The notes under the pieces were generated by a model, which was not told the DNA's origin, searched no databases, and saw only the letters and a list, made by a program, of their open reading frames with translations. The position numbers and the translations under genes were made by a program. 10,026 nt of DNA from Candidatus Omnitrophota bacterium (lineage in GTDB: Bacteria > Omnitrophota > Gorgyraeia > Duberdicusellales > Duberdicusellaceae). Location of the stretch: contig WFRI01000049.1 in the NCBI GenBank assembly GCA_015486615.1, positions 1-10,026 of the forward strand, read 5' to 3'. Within the stretch, counting starts at the first letter, position 1; each line of letters starts with the position of its first letter. Positions 1 through 5,532 of the stretch are shown here, in pieces.

Positions 1-109
1 CAATATATATATGCCTATTACTGAAGAGACCTATTTTGTCCTTTATAAAAATAAATCCCCTTTGCATGCGGTAAAGGATCTTATGCAGAGAGAGAAGAAA
101 CCAGAGTAG
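1..109 (+). CDS. gpsA: Glycerol-3-phosphate dehydrogenase (NAD(P)+), C-terminal fragment
   Basis: Only the last 35 codons lie in the window, read from base 2 in an open frame to TAG at 107-109. The visible end contains MPITEETYFVLY, followed by a short stretch, HAVKDLM and a charged tail. This matches the conserved C-terminal helices of bacterial GpsA, where the E. coli protein has the very similar MPITEEIYQVLY followed by a helix ending in a basic tail. GpsA reduces dihydroxyacetone phosphate to sn-glycerol-3-phosphate for phospholipid synthesis in the cytosol. The Rossmann domain and catalytic lysine are outside the window, so activity cannot be judged. It converges on the release-factor-like gene with 18 nt between stop codons and no obvious terminator hairpin in that gap. 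The family call rests on a short but characteristic segment. Confidence 0.8.
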   Translation, partial: NIYMPITEETYFVLYKNKSPLHAVKDLMQREKKPE

Positions 110-127
110 GTTTTTATATTTTGAGAA

Positions 128-571
128 TTAACTGTCTGTAATAGTAATAGTTGGCTTCTGTCTTAATTTTTTCTTTTCTGAGGTAATCCTTTTCTCCTTT
201 AATATCTTCTCTTTTGCCCTTTTTGAGCGTTTTCTTTTCTGCCTTTTTATTCTCTCAATTCTCTCCCGGCGTTCGCTCTTCTCTTTTAAAACCAGTTCTT
301 CTACTTTTTCAGCAAGAATCCTGCGGGCTAAAAACCGGTTTAAGGCCTGGCTGCGTTCTTTTTTGCATTTCACCTCAATGCCTGTAGGCAGATGTTTTAA
401 ATATACGCAGGTTGAAGTTTTATTTACCTTCTGCCCGCCTTTGCCTTGGGAACGGACAAACTTCTCCAGGATATCAGCCTCTTTTATACCGAGCCTGTCC
501 ATCTTTGCTTTCAGGGCTTTTTCTTTCCTTGCAGTAACATTGTATTTTAAATAATTCATATTTAATATCAT
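128..571 (-). CDS. RF-1 domain peptidyl-tRNA hydrolase (mtRF-R/ArfB-like ribosome rescue factor)
   Basis: A 147-residue protein with a single class-I release factor catalytic domain. GGQ lies at residues 45-47 in the context RSQGKGGQKVNKTS, followed by KHLPTGIEVKC (59-69) and RSQALNRFLARRILAEKV (73-90). From about residue 96 to 140 the chain is a highly basic, probably helical tail. It lacks the codon-recognition domains of RF1/RF2, as expected of rescue factors that hydrolyse peptidyl-tRNA on stalled ribosomes or free large subunits. ArfB (about 140 residues) has the same plan, but the pattern around LARRILAEKV recalls mitochondrial mtRF-R (C12orf65) more than ArfB. The basic tail could enter the mRNA channel or bind rRNA (inference). 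The start is uncertain: ATG at 571-569 or the in-frame ATG at 559-557; neither has a clear Shine-Dalgarno sequence. Confidence 0.85.
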   Translation of the reverse strand: MILNMNYLKYNVTARKEKALKAKMDRLGIKEADILEKFVRSQGKGGQKVNKTSTCVYLKHLPTGIEVKCKKERSQALNRFLARRILAEKVEELVLKEKSERRERIERIKRQKRKRSKRAKEKILKEKRITSEKKKLRQKPTITITDS

Positions 572-861
572 ACCATAAACATTATTTATTCCGAAGTGGT
601 AAAATCTGGTCTGTTTGTATTCTTAATTAAGTTTTTCACTCTAATCGTTTTGGGCCCGCAAGAAAACTACCTGCTGAGACTTGACACATACCCAGTAAAA
701 ATCCTTCTTTACTGTTTTAGAAAAAGCAGGTATAATAAATTCCGTTACTATTTTGAAAAACACTGGCTGCCGCTTAAAGAACGCTGGTATATATGTCCAA
801 CGCCGAAAGTCTAATGTCGAAAGATTTAAGATATATCGTAATTCTGATTTTTGATATATTT
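572..861. other. Intergenic region without a convincing gene
   Basis: No supported gene was found between the release-factor-like gene and the tandem repeat. A 72-codon open frame at 596-814 (+) has no ribosome binding site and a composition unlike a conserved protein. The region holds a candidate promoter (708-736), a 10-bp palindrome CTTAATTAAG at 622-631, and two related short stretches around 799-828, GCCGAAAGTCTAAT and GTCGAAAGATTTAA. These may be degenerate repeats. A small RNA reading from the promoter toward the tRNA cannot be excluded. Confidence 0.5.
708..736 (+). promoter_or_regulatory. Candidate sigma70-type promoter upstream of tRNA-Pro
   Basis: A perfect -10 hexamer TATAAT at 731-736 is preceded by TTTACT at 708-713 (4 of 6 matches to TTGACA) with an exact 17-nt spacer. 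Transcription would start near 743 and run through the 35-bp repeats into the tRNA and perhaps on to the PilZ operon, for which no better promoter is visible. A perfect TTGACA at 681-686 is 44 nt from this -10 and so does not pair with it. The start site would leave a roughly 200-nt 5' leader on the tRNA precursor. Confidence 0.45.
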
Positions 862-955
862 GCGGAGCGAATTTTACGGGGTTTACCCGGTGGTGAGCGG
901 AGCGAATTTTACGGGGCGTGCCCGGTGGTGAGCGGAGCGAATTTTACGGGGCGTG
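862..955 (+). repeat. 35-bp tandem repeat (2.7 copies) running into the tRNA gene
   Basis: Copies start at 862, 897 and 932, a strict 35-nt period. Each begins GCGGAGCGAATTTTACGGGG. The two full copies end in CCCGGTGGTGA and each can fold CGGG/CCCG into a small hairpin. Copy 1 has TTTA after CGGGG, while copy 2 has CGTG. The third copy is truncated at about 955, and its final CGGGGCGTG is the first nine nucleotides of tRNA-Pro. The duplication therefore includes the 5' edge of the tRNA gene. Such short units often belong to dispersed intergenic repeat families; other copies, if any, lie outside this window. Confidence 0.9.
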
Positions 956-1021
956 GCTCAGTTTGGCTAGAGCGCTTGAATGGGGTTCAAGAGGTCGGTG
1001 GTTCAAGTCCACTCGCCCCGA
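947..1021 (+). tRNA. tRNA-Pro (anticodon GGG)
   Basis: The cloverleaf was folded by hand. Acceptor stem CGGGGCG (947-953) pairs perfectly with CGCCCCG (1014-1020), with discriminator A1021. The D stem GCTC (956-959) pairs with GAGC (970-973). The anticodon stem CTTGA (975-979) pairs with TCAAG (987-991), with loop ATGGGGT (980-986) and anticodon GGG at 982-984. The T stem GGTGG (997-1001) pairs with CCACT (1009-1013) including one G-T pair, with loop TTCAAGT. The C1-G72 pair, A73 and G37 are typical of bacterial tRNA-Pro. It reads proline codons CCC and CCU. The 3' CCA is not encoded, so it must be added by a tRNA nucleotidyltransferase. The first nine bases belong to the upstream tandem repeat. 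Confidence 0.95.
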
Positions 1022-1047
1022 TTATTTTTGATTTCATCAAAAATAAT
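1021..1047. repeat. Perfect 12-bp AT-rich inverted repeat abutting the tRNA 3' end
   Basis: ATTATTTTTGAT (1021-1032) and ATCAAAAATAAT (1036-1047) are exact reverse complements around a 3-nt loop TTC. The first base is the tRNA discriminator position. There is no T-run after the second arm, so it is not a standard intrinsic terminator. It may define the 3' trailer used for tRNA processing, or be the edge of an inserted element. Confidence 0.75.
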
Positions 1048-1074
1048 CGAGTCCCGTAATGAGCAGGGCCCTGT

Positions 1075-1095
1075 GCGAAGGCTTACTTCGTTTTT
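1075..1095 (+). terminator. Possible short intrinsic terminator after tRNA-Pro
   Basis: CGAAG (1076-1080) and CTTCG (1086-1090) form a 5-bp stem around loop GCTTA, and TTTTT follows at 1091-1095. A G-T pair (1075/1091) can extend the stem. The stem is short, so termination may be partial and some transcripts could continue into the PilZ operon that starts 40 nt later. A 10-bp palindrome CAGGGCCCTG lies just upstream at 1064-1073. Confidence 0.4.
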
Positions 1096-1134
1096 AACTT
1101 GTAAGGACTTAAGTCTTGTTAAAAGGAGGCTGTA

Positions 1135-1494
1135 TTGGGGTATAAGGGGAGAGAGAAAAGGAAACATCCGCGGATAAATGTTAACTTCATCGTCAGTTAC
1201 AGAATTGTAGGGCAGGAAGATGAAAATGATTTATCTCAGACAAAGAATATTTCCCAGGCAGGAATGCTGCTTACAACTAACCGTCGTTTTGACAGCGGCG
1301 TAATTATTAGGATGATTATAAGGCTTCCTTTAATAAAAGACAAATTAGTTTTAATCGGCAGGGTTGTGGAATCTAAAGAAGTGGTTAAAGGGGTGATTTA
1401 TGAGACCAGGATTGCCTTTTTTGGTTTAGAAGAAAAAACCGGTAAAATACTAAAACAGACAGTAGATACATTTTTAAACAGGAAGAGAAAATAG
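1135..1494 (+). CDS. PilZ domain protein (putative c-di-GMP receptor)
   Basis: A 119-residue single-domain protein. It has both halves of the c-di-GMP binding signature: RKHPR (R9 and R13, the RxxxR motif) near the N-terminus, and NISQAG at residues 38-43 (the [D/N]xSxxG motif) in the beta barrel. By family knowledge, free-standing PilZ proteins bind c-di-GMP and act through a protein partner, often controlling motility or exopolysaccharide. The target here is unknown. The start is TTG at 1135, chosen because AAGGAGG at 1123-1129 stands 5 nt upstream, the best ribosome binding site in the window. It is the first gene of a six-gene run, and its TAG shares one base with the GTG start of hom. 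Its presence ahead of threonine biosynthesis genes is unusual and may reflect only shared transcription. Confidence 0.88.
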   Translation: MGYKGREKRKHPRINVNFIVSYRIVGQEDENDLSQTKNISQAGMLLTTNRRFDSGVIIRMIIRLPLIKDKLVLIGRVVESKEVVKGVIYETRIAFFGLEEKTGKILKQTVDTFLNRKRK

Positions 1495-2771
1495 TGAAGA
1501 GTATAAAATTGGGAATAATAGGCCTGGGAACTATTGGCTCGGCCACGGTGAAAAACCTGCTAAAGTCTAAAGAATTAATAAAGGAATCTTACGGTCTTGA
1601 TGTTGTTATAAGCAGTATTTGCGATAAAAGGAAGGATTTGGCTAAAAAGTTTAAAGATATTGTTTTTACTGCAGAGCCTTTTGACATTGTGCGTTCTTCT
1701 GAAATAGATGTTGTTGTTGAACTTATAGGAGGTATTAATCCTGCTTTTGAGGTTATAAAAGAGTCTTTGAAATCCGGTAAAGATGTGGTTACTGCCAACA
1801 AGGCGCTTTTAGCAGAAAAAGGCAGTGTTCTGTTTGATTTAGCCGCGCGCAGGAATTCCGGGCGTTTGAGGTTTGAGGCTTCAGTCTGCGGCGGGGTGCC
1901 GGTTATAAGAAGCATTGCCAGCCATTTGTCTTTGGCGGGGATAAGAAGTATTGTGGGTATTTTAAACGGAACTACTAATTATATTTTGTCTAATATGGCC
2001 GATTTCGGAGGAGGTTTTGAGGAGAATTTAAAAGATGCACAAATAATAGGCTACGCTGAGAAAGATCCTTCTTTGGATATAAAAGGCATAGACTCTCTGC
2101 ATAAACTTTCTATTTTAAGTTATTTGTGTTTTGGCAGGAGCCTGCCTTTGTCAAAAGTGTTTGTTGAAGGTATAGAGAATATCAGCGATTTAGATATAAA
2201 ATACGCCAGAGAATTAGGCTATGTTATTAAACTGCTTGCGGTTGCCCGTTTGTTGCCTAATAATAAGATAGAAGCAAGGGTGCATCCGGCGTTTATTCCG
2301 AACAATCATTCTTTAGCGCAGGTAAAAGGCTCTTTCAATGCTGTGTTTATCAATACTGAGCGTGCAGGAGAGTTTTTGTTTTCCGGACTGGGTGCCGGGG
2401 GTGATGCAACTTCTACCGCTGTCATTGCAGATATTGTGTCTTTAGCCAAAGAATACCCGCATACGTATATTGCAAGCAGAAATAAAAATGCGGATTTAGT
2501 AAACCCGGCGCGTTTTTCTTTCCGTTATTATCTGAGACTCTCTGCGGTTGATAAACCGGGAGTGCTGGCAAAAATATCCAGGATTTTGGCGGATTATAAA
2601 GTAAGTATTGCTTCTGTAACTCAGAAGCAAAGAGACAGTGCGCGGTTTGTGCCTATTATTATGTTGACTCATAAGGCCAGGGAAACAAGTTTGTTAAAAG
2701 CCAAGGCTAAAATAGACAGCCTTTCAGTAATTAATCCGCCTACCCAGGTTATACGAATAGAGGAGATTTAG
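1494..2771 (+). CDS. hom: Homoserine dehydrogenase with C-terminal ACT domain
   Basis: This 425-residue enzyme reduces aspartate semialdehyde to homoserine with NAD(P)H, the branch-point step toward threonine and methionine. The Rossmann nucleotide-binding loop GIIGLGTIGSA lies at 7-17. VTANKALLA (99-107) carries Lys103 of the active site. CGGVPVIRS (132-140) and GILNGTTNYIL (155-165) are conserved. The family signature runs from Ala182 to Lys204 (GYAEKDP, then DIKGID and K), giving the catalytic Asp200/Lys204 pair. SGLGAGGDATSTAV (297-310) closes the catalytic region. An ACT domain (about 345-425, with VDKPGVLAKISRIL) is the usual site of threonine feedback inhibition. The start is GTG at 1494, overlapping the pilZ stop by one base, with GGAAGAG at 1481-1487 as ribosome binding site. 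Length and domain order are normal for the stand-alone bacterial form, with no aspartokinase fusion. Confidence 0.97.
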   Translation: MKSIKLGIIGLGTIGSATVKNLLKSKELIKESYGLDVVISSICDKRKDLAKKFKDIVFTAEPFDIVRSSEIDVVVELIGGINPAFEVIKESLKSGKDVVTANKALLAEKGSVLFDLAARRNSGRLRFEASVCGGVPVIRSIASHLSLAGIRSIVGILNGTTNYILSNMADFGGGFEENLKDAQIIGYAEKDPSLDIKGIDSLHKLSILSYLCFGRSLPLSKVFVEGIENISDLDIKYARELGYVIKLLAVARLLPNNKIEARVHPAFIPNNHSLAQVKGSFNAVFINTERAGEFLFSGLGAGGDATSTAVIADIVSLAKEYPHTYIASRNKNADLVNPARFSFRYYLRLSAVDKPGVLAKISRILADYKVSIASVTQKQRDSARFVPIIMLTHKARETSLLKAKAKIDSLSVINPPTQVIRIEEI

Positions 2772-2776
2772 GCTTT

Positions 2777-3856
2777 ATGGATGCGGCTAAATATCAGGGA
2801 GTTATTAAACGGTATTTTAATTATCTTCCGGTAGGGAAAAATACTCCTGTAATAACTTTATTGGAGGGCAATACCCCTTTGATTTTCTCCGGCAGGCTGT
2901 CTGAATTCTTAGGCAGAAGATTTAAGGTCTACCTAAAATTTGAAGGCGCAAATCCTACAGGGTCTTTTAAAGACAGAGGAATGACTTTGGCTGTTTCTAA
3001 AGCCAAAGAGGAAAAGCAAGTTGCGGTTATCTGCGCATCCACTGGAAATACCTCTGCTTCTGCTGCGGCTTATGCCAGCCGGGCCGGGCTTAAGTGTATA
3101 GTGTTAATTCCGGAAGGAGCGATTGCTTTGGGAAAATTAGCCCAGGCTCTTATTCACCAGGCAGTTGTTATCCCTATAAAAGGGAATTTCGACACAGCGC
3201 TTTCTCTCGTAAGGGAAATTTCGGCAAATTATCCTGTCCGGCTGGTAAATTCCCTTAATCCTCACAGGATAGAGGGCCAGAAAACCGCTTCGTTTGAAAT
3301 ATGCGATACTTTGGGCCGGGCGCCGGATTTTCACATTCTTCCGGTGGGCAATGCCGGAAATATAACTGCTTATTGGAAGGGGTATAAAGAGTATAAAGCA
3401 GAGGGCAGAATTAGAAGACTTCCGGCAATGCTCGGTTTCCAGGCAAAGGGGGCCTGTCCTATTGTTAAAGGCCGGGTATTTAAGCATCCTAAAACTCTGG
3501 CTACTGCTATAAGAATAGGCAATCCTGCCAGCTGGAAAAAGGCAGAAGCAGCAAGGGACCAGTCAAAGGGATTAATAGACGCTGTAAGCGACAGGGAAAT
3601 TATCAAAGCGTATAAAATGTTAGCTTTAGAGGGGATATTTGTAGAACCTGCTTCTGCGGCATCAATAGCAGGGCTGATAAAGTTGAAACAGCAGGGGTAT
3701 TTTAAACAGCCGGGAAGAAAAGAGGTTGTTATAACCTGCACTTTGACCGGGCATGGGTTAAAGGACCCCGACATCGCTGTTAAAAGCGTAAGAACGCCTA
3801 AATCTGTAAGCCCGGATGTTAAGAAAATATTAAGGATAGCAAAAATAAAAAAATGA
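2777..3856 (+). CDS. thrC: Threonine synthase (short form)
   Basis: A 359-residue PLP enzyme that converts O-phosphohomoserine to threonine and phosphate. TLLEGNTPL (27-35) leads the fold. The PLP lysine is Lys65 in GSFKDRGM (62-69). ASTGNTSAS (87-95) contacts the substrate, PVGNAGN (189-195) is the phosphate-cradle loop for PLP, and TLTGHGLKDP (322-331) is the C-terminal signature that separates threonine synthase from cysteine synthase and threonine deaminase relatives. The length matches the compact Bacillus-type enzyme rather than the roughly 430-residue E. coli type. It starts 5 nt after hom with AGGAG at 2761-2765 upstream, and its TGA overlaps the next ATG by 4 nt. Its substrate requires a homoserine kinase, and no ThrB-type gene lies in the window. 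Confidence 0.96.
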   Translation: MDAAKYQGVIKRYFNYLPVGKNTPVITLLEGNTPLIFSGRLSEFLGRRFKVYLKFEGANPTGSFKDRGMTLAVSKAKEEKQVAVICASTGNTSASAAAYASRAGLKCIVLIPEGAIALGKLAQALIHQAVVIPIKGNFDTALSLVREISANYPVRLVNSLNPHRIEGQKTASFEICDTLGRAPDFHILPVGNAGNITAYWKGYKEYKAEGRIRRLPAMLGFQAKGACPIVKGRVFKHPKTLATAIRIGNPASWKKAEAARDQSKGLIDAVSDREIIKAYKMLALEGIFVEPASAASIAGLIKLKQQGYFKQPGRKEVVITCTLTGHGLKDPDIAVKSVRTPKSVSPDVKKILRIAKIKK

Positions 3857-4569
3857 GCCGAAGGCCGTATAAAGAATACATAGAGGCCCTTAATAAAATA
3901 AGCAAGGCTATTACTTCTGACCTTTATCTTGAAGATATGCTTAAGCTTATTGTTACTCTTACTGCGAATGTTATGAAAGTAAAAATATGCGCTTTATGGC
4001 TTCTTGATGCTAAAACCAGAGAATTGAGAATTCGGGCGACTCAAGCCTTAAGCAGGGAATATTTAAAGGAAAGAAGCCTAAAGTTAGGGGAAGGGATAGT
4101 CGGATTAGTGGCTAAAGAAAAGAAGGCAATTGCTATACTTGATGTGTTAAAAGATAAAAGGTATAAGGAGAAAAAATTGGCCGAGAAGGAAGGTTTGGTT
4201 TCAATGGTAAGCGTTCCCATGCTGGTTAAAAAGAAGGTTATAGGAGTTATTAATTGTTACACTACATCCCCTTATAAATTTACTCAGGCAGATAAGGACC
4301 TATTGATTACCATAGCTAACCAGGCTGCGGTCGCTATTGAAAATACCGAACTTTTGGTAAAAACTAAAGTTATCCAGGAAGAACTGGAATCCAGGAAGAA
4401 AATAGAAAAAGCCAAAGGGATCCTGATGAAAGAGCAGGGTTTAACAGAAGAACAGGCCTATAATCTTATAAGGAAGTCCAGTATGGACCGCCGCGTTTCT
4501 ATGAAAAATATAGCCGAGGCGGTTATAGTTTCTTATGAGATTAAAAACTCTTCGATTAACTCAGCCTAA
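3853..4569 (+). CDS. GAF-ANTAR domain protein (putative RNA-binding antitermination regulator)
   Basis: A 238-residue cytosolic protein. Residues about 10-165 form a GAF sensor domain: LYLEDMLKLIV at the start, GEGIVGLVA (79-87), VSVPMLVKKKVIGVINCY (119-136), and IANQAAVAIENTELL toward the end (154-168). A short helix then leads into an ANTAR domain at about 176-230, with the diagnostic KKIEKAKGILMKEQGLTEEQAY (182-203) and a final IAEAVIVSYEI helix. ANTAR domains dimerise and bind paired RNA hairpins with hexanucleotide loops to prevent transcription termination. There is no REC domain, so control probably comes from a ligand or redox signal at the GAF domain. Its ATG overlaps the thrC stop by 4 nt, and no proper Shine-Dalgarno is present (AAGGA is 16 nt upstream), which suggests translational coupling. 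The RNA target is unknown. Confidence 0.9.
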   Translation: MSRRPYKEYIEALNKISKAITSDLYLEDMLKLIVTLTANVMKVKICALWLLDAKTRELRIRATQALSREYLKERSLKLGEGIVGLVAKEKKAIAILDVLKDKRYKEKKLAEKEGLVSMVSVPMLVKKKVIGVINCYTTSPYKFTQADKDLLITIANQAAVAIENTELLVKTKVIQEELESRKKIEKAKGILMKEQGLTEEQAYNLIRKSSMDRRVSMKNIAEAVIVSYEIKNSSINSA

Positions 4570-4574
4570 TTATT

Positions 4575-5528
4575 ATGCCGGCTTCAGAAAGTAACGGCGC
4601 CACAATAGATATTAGCCGGTTTATTAAAACCGGCAATATAATCTATCTGGATAATTCCCGCAGTAAAGAAGATATCATAAGGACACTTTGTAAGGCTGCT
4701 TTGCAAAAATATAAGCCTGAATTAAGAGGCTTAACCTCAAATGAGTTGTTTGAGGCGGTTATAGAAAGGGAAAGAATGCAGTCTACAGGCATAGGCGAAT
4801 ATTTGGCATTCCCGCATGCGCGCATAAAAGGCTGGGGAAGCCTTGCTATTGTTATAGGAATAAGCCGCCAGGGCGTAGAATTTGACAGTATTGACAATAA
4901 GCCGGTAAAACTTGTTTTTTTGATGATTTCTTCAGAAGACGAGCCCTACATAGTTTTGCAGGCTATGTCTGCTGTTATTAGGTTTTTGAAAGGCAGGGGG
5001 CGGCTTGACAGAATAATCAGGGGTGAGATTGCGGTTGAGAACATATTTAAAGAACTTTCCCGGGAGGACGTTGACGCTACTGAATTTATTCTGGCAAGGG
5101 ATATTATGAGGCGGGTAGAGAATTTTGTGTATATAAATGATTCTGTGGAAAAAGTTACTAATATTATGCACCTTTCCAGGCAGGATATACTGCCGGTAAT
5201 AGATAAAAACAATAAATTTTACGGGCAGGTATCCTGTTTGGATATTTTTGAATACGGCCTGCCGCATTTTTTCCGGCGGCTTAAGACAATATCTTTTGTC
5301 CGGCACATAGACCCTTTTGAAAAATATTTCAGGATTAAAAAGGGGCTTAAAGTAGAAGATGTTATGGACAAAAATGCCCCTTGCACAAGGGATGACGTAA
5401 CTTTAGTAGAGATAATTTTTGATTTGGCAGTAAAACATAAAGACAAGTTGTTTATAGTAGATAAAGATAACAAACTGCTGGGTATTATAGACAGATTTTC
5501 CGTTATAGACAAGATACTATTCTTCTGA
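4575..5528 (+). CDS. PTS EIIA (fructose/nitrogen type)-like domain fused to tandem CBS domains
   Basis: A 317-residue soluble protein. Residues about 13-165 match the EIIA-Fru/PtsN fold. The phosphorylatable histidine is His81 in YLAFPHARIKG (77-86), preceded by the usual RERMQSTGIG (65-74). Two CBS motifs follow (about 173-227, with ILPVIDKNNKFYGQV, and about 258-315, with LFIVDKDNKLLGIID); they typically bind AMP, ATP or similar nucleotides as a Bateman module. Retention of His81 suggests phosphorylation by HPr or NPr, so the protein could integrate PTS phosphorylation state with adenylate charge. PtsN relatives regulate ion transport by protein contact, which fits the permease gene 4 nt downstream. 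The start is ATG at 4575, 5 nt after the previous stop, without a Shine-Dalgarno sequence. No membrane EIIB/EIIC components are present here, so sugar transport is unlikely. Confidence 0.87.
   Translation: MPASESNGATIDISRFIKTGNIIYLDNSRSKEDIIRTLCKAALQKYKPELRGLTSNELFEAVIERERMQSTGIGEYLAFPHARIKGWGSLAIVIGISRQGVEFDSIDNKPVKLVFLMISSEDEPYIVLQAMSAVIRFLKGRGRLDRIIRGEIAVENIFKELSREDVDATEFILARDIMRRVENFVYINDSVEKVTNIMHLSRQDILPVIDKNNKFYGQVSCLDIFEYGLPHFFRRLKTISFVRHIDPFEKYFRIKKGLKVEDVMDKNAPCTRDDVTLVEIIFDLAVKHKDKLFIVDKDNKLLGIIDRFSVIDKILFF
4615..4634 (+). other. Early-coding hairpin in the EIIA-CBS gene
   Basis: GCCGGTTT (4615-4622) and AAACCGGC (4627-4634) form a perfect 8-bp stem around ATTA, beginning 40 nt after the start codon. 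It lies within codons 14-20. The loop does not match the ANTAR target rule (A at loop position 1, G at position 4). It may be chance or could tune translation of the coupled gene. Confidence 0.35.
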
Positions 5529-5532
5529 TTTT

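Noticed and set aside
681..736. Promoter using TTGACA at 681-686 with TATAAT at 731-736
   Set aside because: The spacing of 44 nt is too long; TTTACT at 708-713 gives a 17-nt spacer instead.
596..814. 72-codon open frame on +
   Set aside because: No ribosome binding site, low-complexity hydrophobic start and no recognisable domain; it contains the candidate promoter elements.
862..955. CRISPR-like array
   Set aside because: The 35-nt units are directly adjacent without spacers, so this is a plain tandem repeat.
947..1021. Prophage or integrative element attachment at tRNA-Pro
   Set aside because: No integrase gene and no second copy of the tRNA 3' end occur in the window.
793..1059. 88-codon open frame on + across the repeats and the tRNA
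   Set aside because: It translates the tandem repeat and the tRNA-Pro gene, which fully explain this sequence.
4615..4634. ANTAR RNA target hairpin
   Set aside because: A 7-bp stem with hexaloop TATTAA can be drawn, but the loop lacks A at position 1 and G at position 4, and no second hairpin follows at suitable spacing.
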